Positions 5,597-10,628 of a stretch of DNA of 10,628 bases are shown here, in pieces; the first letter of the stretch is position 1; every line of letters begins with the position of its first letter. The position numbers were made by a program, and so were the translations under genes. The stretch lies in contig JAFAGG010000018.1 in NCBI GenBank assembly GCA_023422955.1, positions 1 through 10,628 of the forward strand, given 5' to 3'. The DNA comes from Pseudomonadota bacterium. Its GTDB lineage: Bacteria > Pseudomonadota > Gammaproteobacteria > Burkholderiales > Burkholderiaceae_D. The notes under the pieces were generated by a model, which saw nothing but the letters and a program-made list of their open reading frames with translations, did not search any database and had not been told where the DNA came from.

Positions 5597-6376
5597 ATGC
5601 CTAAACTGGCAGCCAATCTGACCATGTTGTTTAACGAAGTCGACTTTATGAGCCGCTTCGACGAAGCCGGCAAGGCTGGCTTCAAGGGAGTCGAATTCCT
5701 GTTCCCCTATGATTTCCCGGCCGCTGATGTGGCCGCGAAGCTCAAGGACAACCAGCTGGAAATGGTGTTGCACAATCTGCCGGCCGGCAACTGGGCCGGT
5801 GGTGAGCGCGGGATCGCTTGCCATCCGGATCGCGTCGAGGAGTTCAAGGCCGGCGTCGACAAGGCGCTGGAATACGCGAAGGTGCTCGGCACCCAGCGTA
5901 TCAACTGCCTGGCCGGTATCGTGCCTGCAGGCGTGTCCCAAGAGCAGGCCGAAGCAACCTTCGTATCGAACCTGAAATACGCTGCCGACAAGCTGAAGGC
6001 GGCCGGTATTCCGCTGTTGATCGAAGCGATCAACACCTTCGATATTCCTGGCTTCTTCCTGTGCGGCACCAAGCAAACGATGGATATCATCGCCAAGGTC
6101 GGTTCCGACAACCTGTTTTACCAGTACGACATCTACCACATGCAGCGCATGGAAGGCGAACTGGCCAATACCATCAAGGCCAACCTCGCATCCATCAAGC
6201 ACGTGCAGCTGGCGGACAACCCGGGCCGTTTCGAGCCGGGCACAGGCGAGATCAACTACACCTTCTTGTTCAAGTTCCTGGACGAGATCGGGTATGACGG
6301 CTGGATCGGCTGCGAGTACAAGCCCAAGGCTGGTACCGTAGAAGGTCTGGGCTGGCGTGCAGCGCACGGTTGCTGA
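5597..6376 (+). CDS. hyi: Hydroxypyruvate isomerase
   Basis: Hyi interconverts hydroxypyruvate and tartronate semialdehyde, linking the Gcl product to hydroxypyruvate. It is a 259-residue TIM-barrel protein of the xylose isomerase-like family (E. coli Hyi, 258 aa). The family's metal-binding and catalytic residues are at the E. coli positions: Glu143 (LLIEAIN), Asp178 (YQYDIYHMQRMEGEL), Gln204 (KHVQLADNPGR) and Glu240 (GCEYKP). The GTGEINY block (215-221) is also typical. The ATG at 5597 follows AAAGGA with six-base spacing. It begins 24 bp after the gcl stop, so the two are surely co-transcribed. The last residues (RAAHGC) differ from E. coli, which is normal for this variable tail. Confidence 0.96.
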   Translation: MPKLAANLTMLFNEVDFMSRFDEAGKAGFKGVEFLFPYDFPAADVAAKLKDNQLEMVLHNLPAGNWAGGERGIACHPDRVEEFKAGVDKALEYAKVLGTQRINCLAGIVPAGVSQEQAEATFVSNLKYAADKLKAAGIPLLIEAINTFDIPGFFLCGTKQTMDIIAKVGSDNLFYQYDIYHMQRMEGELANTIKANLASIKHVQLADNPGRFEPGTGEINYTFLFKFLDEIGYDGWIGCEYKPKAGTVEGLGWRAAHGC

Positions 6377-6393
6377 GCAACATCCAAGTAAGC

Positions 6394-6418
6394 AGGCCGG
6401 CATAACCGGCCTACTTTT
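6394..6418 (+). terminator. Intercistronic hairpin between hyi and glxR
   Basis: AGGCCGG (6394-6400) and CCGGCCT (6406-6412) form a 7-bp GC-rich stem with loop CATAA, followed by AC and a T4 run (6415-6418). The short T-run suggests a weak or partial terminator, or an mRNA-stabilising hairpin that sets the ratio of gcl-hyi to glxR, rather than a full stop. glxR lies 76 bp after hyi, a larger gap than between gcl and hyi. Confidence 0.55.
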
Positions 6419-6452
6419 CTGAAACCTGGAAATTTAATTTGTGGAGATTATC

Positions 6453-7340
6453 ATGGCAAAAGTTGGATTTATCGGCTTGGGCATCATGGGCGGCCCCATG
6501 GCAGGACACCTGCTCAAAGGCGGTCATACTCTGTTCGTGCACGACGTAAAAGCACCGCCGGCTGAGCTGACAGAAGGCGGCGCCACCGTTTGCGCAACCG
6601 GCGCAGAAGTGGCAAAGAATGCAGACATCATCATCACCATGGTGCCGGATACTCCGCACGTAGCAGCTGTGCTGTTCGGTGAAAATGGCGTGGCAGCTGG
6701 CATCTCCAAGGGCAAGATCGTGGTCGACATGAGCTCGATCTCGCCGATCGAAACCAAGGAATTCGCCAAGAAGATCAATGACCTGGGCGGCGAATACCTG
6801 GACGCTCCGGTATCCGGCGGTGAAGTCGGTGCCAAGGCTGCTTCGCTGACCATCATGGTCGGTGGTCCAGAAAGCGCATTCAATACGGTCAAGCCGCTGT
6901 TCGACCTGATGGGCAAGAACATCACCCTGGTCGGCGGCAATGGCGACGGCCAGACCTGTAAAGTGGCCAATCAGATCATCGTCGCGCTGAACATCGAAGC
7001 CGTTGGCGAAGCGCTGCTGTTCGCTTCCAAGATGGGCGCCGATCCAGGCAAGGTACGCCAGGCCCTGATGGGCGGCTTCGCTTCCTCCAAGATCCTCGAA
7101 GTGCACGGCGAGCGCATGATCAAGCGCACCTTCAACCCGGGCTTCCGTATCGAACTGCATCAGAAAGACTTGAACCTGGCGCTGCAAAATGCCAAGGCTG
7201 TCGGCCTGTCGCTGCCCAACACCGCGACCGCGCAAGAGCTGTTCAATACCTGCGTTGCTCACGGCGGCAAGGCATGGGATCACTCGGCACTGGTTCGCGC
7301 GCTCGAAATCATGGGCAACCATGAAATCGCAAAAGGCTAA
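6453..7340 (+). CDS. glxR: 2-hydroxy-3-oxopropionate (tartronate semialdehyde) reductase
   Basis: GlxR reduces tartronate semialdehyde to D-glycerate with NAD(P)H in the cytosol. This 295-residue protein belongs to the 3-hydroxyisobutyrate dehydrogenase family (GarR/GlxR branch; E. coli GarR 294, GlxR 292). Visible features are the Rossmann nucleotide loop GFIGLGIMGGPM (5-16), the substrate-binding DAPVSGGE (117-124), the catalytic lysine Lys170 with Asn173 in CKVANQIIVALN, and the C-terminal FRIELHQKDL (231-240). The reading frame can be extended to a GTG at 6441, but that codon overlaps the Shine-Dalgarno GGAG (6443-6446); ATG 6453, six bases after it, is the better start. It is the last gene before the strong terminator at 7355, which closes the gcl operon. 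Its neighbours point to tartronate semialdehyde rather than hydroxyisobutyrate as substrate. Confidence 0.96.
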   Translation: MAKVGFIGLGIMGGPMAGHLLKGGHTLFVHDVKAPPAELTEGGATVCATGAEVAKNADIIITMVPDTPHVAAVLFGENGVAAGISKGKIVVDMSSISPIETKEFAKKINDLGGEYLDAPVSGGEVGAKAASLTIMVGGPESAFNTVKPLFDLMGKNITLVGGNGDGQTCKVANQIIVALNIEAVGEALLFASKMGADPGKVRQALMGGFASSKILEVHGERMIKRTFNPGFRIELHQKDLNLALQNAKAVGLSLPNTATAQELFNTCVAHGGKAWDHSALVRALEIMGNHEIAKG

Positions 7341-7354
7341 TTGCTGATGCGGTA

Positions 7355-7396
7355 AATAAAAGTCCTCCGGGCCTGGTGGCGTGGAGGACTTTTATT
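7355..7396 (+). terminator. Strong intrinsic terminator after glxR
   Basis: AATAAAAGTCCTCC (7355-7368) pairs perfectly with GGAGGACTTTTATT (7383-7396): 14 bp around a 14-nt loop, with a T4 run in the 3' arm and an A4 run in the 5' arm. The symmetry means it could work in both directions. It lies 15 bp after the glxR stop and separates gcl-hyi-glxR from ttuD. Confidence 0.88.
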
Positions 7397-7439
7397 AATT
7401 GTTCGGCTTAGTCATTTATTTGGCTAGGTTGACTAGATT

Positions 7440-7476
7440 TTACCAGTTTCATCAGTTTCACCAGTTTTTACCAGTT
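7440..7476 (+). repeat. Four 9-bp direct repeats in the ttuD leader
   Basis: The units TTACCAGTT (7440-7448), TCATCAGTT (7449-7457), TCACCAGTT (7458-7466) and TTACCAGTT (7468-7476) follow one another, the first three without gaps and the last after one extra T. The consensus is T-(T/C)-A-(C/T)-CAGTT. They lie 41 bp upstream of the ttuD start, after a -35-like TTGACT (7429-7434). They may be a tandem protein-binding site or a product of replication slippage. The repeats are certain; their role is unknown. Confidence 0.75.
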
Positions 7477-7517
7477 ATTGAACAACCAGATTCACTCAAG
7501 GAATGGGAACTACCCCT

Positions 7518-8789
7518 ATGCCCGCTTTGGACAATCCCCGTCAGTTCTTGCTCGACCTTTACAACAGCGCAGTGGATGCCGTCAGTGCAGAAAAATGCCT
7601 GCCGCAATGGCTGCCTGAACCACCCGCTAATGGACGCACGCTCGTCATCGGCGCGGGCAAGGGCGCAGCAGCGATGGCAGCGGCAGTGGAAAAGCACTGG
7701 AAGGGCGACATCTCCGGTCTGGTCGTCACGCGTTACGGCCATGGCGCAGACTGCAAGCGTATCGAGGTGGTGGAAGCCGCGCATCCGGTGCCGGATGAAG
7801 CAGGCCGCCAAGCCGCACAGCGCATGATGGAGATGGTCAAGGGTCTGAGCGAAAACGATCTGGTGTTGTGCCTGATTTCCGGCGGCGGTTCGGCCTTGCT
7901 GGCCCTGCCTGCGGAAGGCATCACGCTGGAGCAGAAGCAGGCGCTGAACAAGGCCTTGCTGAAGAGCGGCGCAGCGATCGGCGAAATGAATTGCGTGCGC
8001 AAGCACCTGTCCGCCATCAAGGGCGGCCGCCTGGCATTGGCCTGCGCACCGGCGCGCGTCGTCAGCCTGCTGATTTCCGATGTGCCGGGCGACGATCCGG
8101 GCGTGATCGCCAGCGGCGCGACCTTGCCGGATCCGACCACTTGCGCGGATTCGCTCGCCATTCTGAAAAAATACAATATCGAGATTCCTGACAACATACG
8201 CCAGCATCTCGAATCGGGCGCCGGCGAAACGCCCAAGCCGGGCGATCCGCGTTTTGCGCGCAATGCTCACCACATCATCGCTACCGCGAATCAGTCGCTG
8301 GAAGCCGCTGCCGAAAAGGCGCGTGCCGCCGGCATCACGCCTTACATCCTGTCTGACGATATCGAAGGCGAAGCGCGCGACATCGGCAAGATGCATGCGG
8401 CGCTTGCCAAGCAAGTTGCGACGCGCAACCAGCCTTTCACCAAGCCCTGCGTGATCCTGTCCGGCGGCGAAACCACGGTGACGGTGCGCGGCAACGGTCG
8501 CGGTGGCCGCAATGCGGAATTCCTGCTGAGCCTGGCGGCCACGCTCGATGGCCATCCCGGTATTCATGCCATTGCCAGCGATACCGACGGCATCGACGGT
8601 TCGGAAGACAATGCCGGAGCGTTGTATCAGCCGGACAGCATCAGCCGCGCCGCAACACTGGGCTTGCGGCCCCGCGTGATGCTGGATAACAATGACGGTT
8701 ACGGTTTTTTCAGTGCGCTGGGGGACTTGGTAGTGACTGGTCCCACTCGCACCAATGTCAATGATTTTCGGGCCATTCTGATCGTTTAA
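7518..8789 (+). CDS. ttuD: Glycerate 2-kinase (MOFRL family, TtuD)
   Basis: TtuD phosphorylates D-glycerate with ATP to 2-phosphoglycerate, delivering the GlxR product to lower glycolysis. Family members are often annotated as hydroxypyruvate reductase for historical reasons. The 423-residue protein has the two-domain glycerate kinase build. The N-terminal domain carries GAGKGAAAMA (45-54, Lys48), SGGGSALLALP (121-131), EMNCVRKHLSAIKGGRLA (156-173) and LISDVPGDDPGVIASG (185-200). The C-terminal MOFRL domain (about 305-415) carries LSGGETTVTVRGNGRGGRN (314-332), SDTDGIDGSEDNAGA (354-368) and a closing VVTGPTRTNVND. Two starts are possible. ATG 7503 directly abuts the AAGGA motif and leaves no spacing, while ATG 7518 has GGGA nine bases upstream and begins MPALDNPRQF, as in relatives. 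It sits in its own unit after the glxR terminator. Its product reaches Pyk, encoded next, via enolase. Confidence 0.94.
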   Translation: MPALDNPRQFLLDLYNSAVDAVSAEKCLPQWLPEPPANGRTLVIGAGKGAAAMAAAVEKHWKGDISGLVVTRYGHGADCKRIEVVEAAHPVPDEAGRQAAQRMMEMVKGLSENDLVLCLISGGGSALLALPAEGITLEQKQALNKALLKSGAAIGEMNCVRKHLSAIKGGRLALACAPARVVSLLISDVPGDDPGVIASGATLPDPTTCADSLAILKKYNIEIPDNIRQHLESGAGETPKPGDPRFARNAHHIIATANQSLEAAAEKARAAGITPYILSDDIEGEARDIGKMHAALAKQVATRNQPFTKPCVILSGGETTVTVRGNGRGGRNAEFLLSLAATLDGHPGIHAIASDTDGIDGSEDNAGALYQPDSISRAATLGLRPRVMLDNNDGYGFFSALGDLVVTGPTRTNVNDFRAILIV

Positions 8790-8825
8790 GCAGTCGCTTC
8801 ACTGGAATCCGAAAATCAGTTTTTT
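8762..8825 (+). terminator. Long-loop terminator overlapping the 3' end of ttuD
   Basis: TGATTTTCGG (8762-8771) lies inside the last codons of ttuD and pairs perfectly with CCGAAAATCA (8809-8818), which is followed by G and a T6 run (8820-8825). The 10-bp stem and T-run are typical of an intrinsic terminator, but the 37-nt loop is long and contains the ttuD stop codon. It would partly or wholly separate ttuD from pyk. A ribosome finishing ttuD would cover the left arm, so the stem may only form after translation ends. Confidence 0.55.
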
Positions 8826-8856
8826 GTAGTCACTTCTCTCTATACGGAAAAATAAC

Positions 8857-10278
8857 ATGCGACGTCAACGCAATGCCAAAATCATCGCAACCTTGGGACC
8901 GGCCAGTTCCAGCAAAGAAACCATCCTGGCATTGTTTGAGGCGGGGGCCGATGTGTTCCGCTTCAATTTCAGCCACGGCACCCAGGAAGACCACAGGATT
9001 CGTTACGAAACCGTGCGCGAAGTAGAGCGCATGGTCGGTCGTCCGATCTCTATCCTGGCTGACCTGCAAGGTCCCAAGCTGCGTATCGGCCCCTTCGCTG
9101 AAGGCAAGGTCATGCTGGTGCCAGGCGCCGAGTTCACGCTCGACAGCGACACCACTCCCGGCACGGTAGAACGCGTTTGCCTGCCCCATCCTGAACTGTT
9201 CCAGGCTATCCAGCCTGGCCAGTCGCTGCTGCTGGACGACGGCAAGCTGCGCCTGCAAGTCATCGATACCGACAACAAGAGCCGTCTGCGCACCCGCGTC
9301 GTGACCGGTGGTCCGCTGTCCGATCGCAAGGGTGTCAACGTTCCCGACGCCGTGCTGCCGATTCCTGTTCTGACCGAAAAAGACCGCAAGGATCTCGAAT
9401 TCGCACTGAACCTCGGTGTGGAATGGGTGGCACTGTCCTTCGTTCAGCGTCCTGAAGATCTGATCGAAGCGCGTGAACTGGTGGGCAATCGTGCTGCACT
9501 GATGACCAAGCTGGAAAAACCGCAAGCCATGCACTGCCTCGACGACATCGTACGTCTGTCCGACTCCGTGATGGTGGCGCGTGGCGATCTGGGCGTGGAA
9601 CTGCCGCCCGAGCAAGTGCCGGGCGCACAGAAGCGCATCGTGCGCGCCTGCCGTCAGCATGGCAAGCCCTGCATCATCGCTACCCAGATGCTGGAATCGA
9701 TGATCAGCTCGCCGACGCCGACCCGTGCCGAATCTTCCGACGTCGCACACGCGATTTATGACGGCGTAGATTCCGTGATGCTGTCGGCAGAATCCGCAAG
9801 CGGTGCCTATCCGGTCCAAGCCGTGGCCATGATGGATCGCATCATCCGCGAAGTGGAACAGGATCCGCTGTATCGCAACCTGATGGATGCTCAGCACCAG
9901 GCACCTTTGCCTACGCACGGCGATGCCATCTGCTCCGCACTGCGCAGCGTAACGGAAATCATCGGTGCCAGCGCTACCGTGACCTATACGACCTCCGGCC
10001 ATAGCAGCATGCGTGCCGCCCGTGAACGTCCCACCGCGCCTATCCTGAGCATCACGCCGCAAATCTCGACCGCTCGCCGCCTGGCTGTGGTCTGGGGCGT
10101 GCATTCGACGGTCAGCCCGGACGTGTACAGCGTGGATGAAATGGTGGCCGTAGCGACCAAGACGGCAGTGGACGAAGGCTTTGCCGAACCCGGCGGCCAG
10201 ATCGTGATTGCGGCCGGTACGCCGTTCGGTCAATCCGGCTCTACCAACCTGCTGCGTATCGCCCAGGTTCCGCGTTAA
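8857..10278 (+). CDS. pyk: Pyruvate kinase
   Basis: Pyruvate kinase converts phosphoenolpyruvate and ADP to pyruvate and ATP in the cytosol. The 473 residues match the family's length (E. coli PykF 470, PykA 480). Domain A is split (about 1-70 and 170-345), domain B lies between (about 71-167), and the C domain runs from about 350 to the end. Motifs present are KIIATLGPAS (8-17), the phosphate-binding RFNFSHG (35-41), ADLQGPKLRIG (68-78), the catalytic lysine Lys218 with metal-binding Glu220 in MTKLEKP, MVARGDLGVELP (239-250, Asp244) and IIATQMLESM (273-282). The signature usually read as SAETA is SAESA here (310-314), a mild change. The ribosome-binding site is weak (GGAAA, 8846-8850). The gene pairs with ttuD as ttuE does in the Agrobacterium tartrate-utilisation cluster, so it may be a pathway-linked isozyme. 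A long-loop terminator precedes it, so an own promoter is possible, but none is convincing. Confidence 0.97.
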   Translation: MRRQRNAKIIATLGPASSSKETILALFEAGADVFRFNFSHGTQEDHRIRYETVREVERMVGRPISILADLQGPKLRIGPFAEGKVMLVPGAEFTLDSDTTPGTVERVCLPHPELFQAIQPGQSLLLDDGKLRLQVIDTDNKSRLRTRVVTGGPLSDRKGVNVPDAVLPIPVLTEKDRKDLEFALNLGVEWVALSFVQRPEDLIEARELVGNRAALMTKLEKPQAMHCLDDIVRLSDSVMVARGDLGVELPPEQVPGAQKRIVRACRQHGKPCIIATQMLESMISSPTPTRAESSDVAHAIYDGVDSVMLSAESASGAYPVQAVAMMDRIIREVEQDPLYRNLMDAQHQAPLPTHGDAICSALRSVTEIIGASATVTYTTSGHSSMRAARERPTAPILSITPQISTARRLAVVWGVHSTVSPDVYSVDEMVAVATKTAVDEGFAEPGGQIVIAAGTPFGQSGSTNLLRIAQVPR

Positions 10279-10308
10279 TCATCACGCGAACTGCAAGCTG
10301 TTCTGCTG

Positions 10309-10342
10309 AAAGGGATGTGTCTTCGGGCACATCCCTTTTTTT
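10309..10342 (+). terminator. Intrinsic terminator after pyk with UUCG loop
   Basis: The arms at 10309-10321 and 10326-10338 form a 13-bp stem with a single G-U pair, closed by a C(UUCG)G tetraloop, one of the most stable RNA loops. A T7 run follows (10336-10342). It lies 30 bp after the pyk stop and clearly ends that transcript. Confidence 0.95.
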
Positions 10343-10628
10343 ATTGCCGTTTCAGGACGAGCGGAAATGGCCGGGAAGACGAGGCGGACTCTTGCTTTGC
10401 CAGGATGAATGGCGATACGAACGGAAATGGCCAGAACGGCTGTGGAAGCCTCGCTGCCTTGCATGAGGGGGAACCCGCAGCATGAGACGATCCGCCGTTT
10501 AAGGTGGGATATGAGCTGAACTCAGGGGGAAACGGGAAGCTTGAATGGTGGACGCTGGCTCATTGGGAATGGAGCTCCGGTTCGTCTGATGGCGAGCGAT
10601 TGATGAAGGAAATGGTGGGCATAAGAGG
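10343..10628. other. Region after pyk without a secure gene
   Basis: No well-supported gene is seen in the last 286 bp. The plus strand is rich in G and A. An 11-bp direct repeat, CGGAAATGGCC, occurs at 10362-10372 and 10422-10432, exactly 60 bp apart. A plus-strand frame is open from 10486 to the right edge (47 codons) and gives a tryptophan-rich, protein-like peptide (for example GKLEWWTLAHWEWSSG). It has no Shine-Dalgarno and no good start, the first candidate being GTG 10504. It could be the beginning or a fragment of a gene running past the edge, or chance. A short frame at 10409-10519 (36 codons) overlaps it in another phase. Confidence 0.35.

Noticed and set aside
6441..6452. Upstream GTG start for glxR
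   Set aside because: The GTG overlaps the Shine-Dalgarno GGAG that serves ATG 6453, and the extra four residues precede the conserved family N-terminus.
7503..7517. Upstream ATG start for ttuD
   Set aside because: Its only Shine-Dalgarno, AAGGA, touches the start codon with no spacing. ATG 7518 has a usable spacing and gives the usual family N-terminus.
8830..10233. A 467-codon open frame on the minus strand opposite pyk
   Set aside because: It is antisense to a fully motif-supported pyruvate kinase, and its composition is that of a mirrored coding strand.
10282..10464. 60-codon minus-strand frame after pyk
   Set aside because: It reads straight through the UUCG-loop terminator of pyk, has no ribosome-binding site and shows no recognisable motif.

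Overview
The window reads as a chromosomal segment of a betaproteobacterium, most likely Burkholderiales/Oxalobacteraceae. That placement is an inference from the protein sequences, the moderately high GC of the genes, and the clustering of oxalate/formate genes with glyoxylate genes; no 16S or other taxonomic marker is present. Nearly all coding capacity belongs to one theme: C2 acid metabolism (oxalate, formate, glyoxylate) feeding into lower glycolysis.

Layout. Positions 1-94 hold the last 30 codons of an IS5-family transposase. A gene-poor stretch (95-513) follows, with a good FNR/Anr-type site, a matching -10 element and a hairpin over a strong Shine-Dalgarno sequence. Then come frc (formyl-CoA:oxalate CoA-transferase, 514-1761), a terminator-like structure with a long loop, and fdhD (formate dehydrogenase accessory sulfurtransferase, about 1917-2765). 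A LysR-type regulator (2787-3698, minus strand) converges on fdhD and is divergent from gcl. The 131-bp gap between lysR and gcl holds several inverted repeats. gcl (3830-5572), hyi (5597-6376) and glxR (6453-7340) form a tight operon that ends in a strong terminator (7355-7396). ttuD (glycerate 2-kinase, 7518-8789) follows a leader with four 9-bp repeats. pyk (pyruvate kinase, 8857-10278) follows a second long-loop terminator and ends in a textbook UUCG-loop terminator. The last 286 bp have no gene that can be called safely.

How the genes fit together. Frc moves CoA between formyl-CoA and oxalate, giving oxalyl-CoA and formate. FdhD is needed to make active molybdenum/tungsten formate dehydrogenase, which would oxidise that formate. 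Gcl condenses two glyoxylates to tartronate semialdehyde and CO2, Hyi interconverts this with hydroxypyruvate, GlxR reduces it to D-glycerate, TtuD phosphorylates glycerate to 2-phosphoglycerate, and after enolase (not in the window) Pyk yields pyruvate and ATP. Oxalyl-CoA decarboxylase, an oxalyl-CoA reductase and formate dehydrogenase itself are not in the window.

The enzymes belong to well-described families with their expected catalytic residues, so I see no new enzyme system. The items most worth a second look are regulatory: the candidate anaerobic promoter and masked ribosome-binding site ahead of frc, the 25-bp dyad ahead of lysR, the 9-bp repeats before ttuD, and two terminators with unusually long loops.
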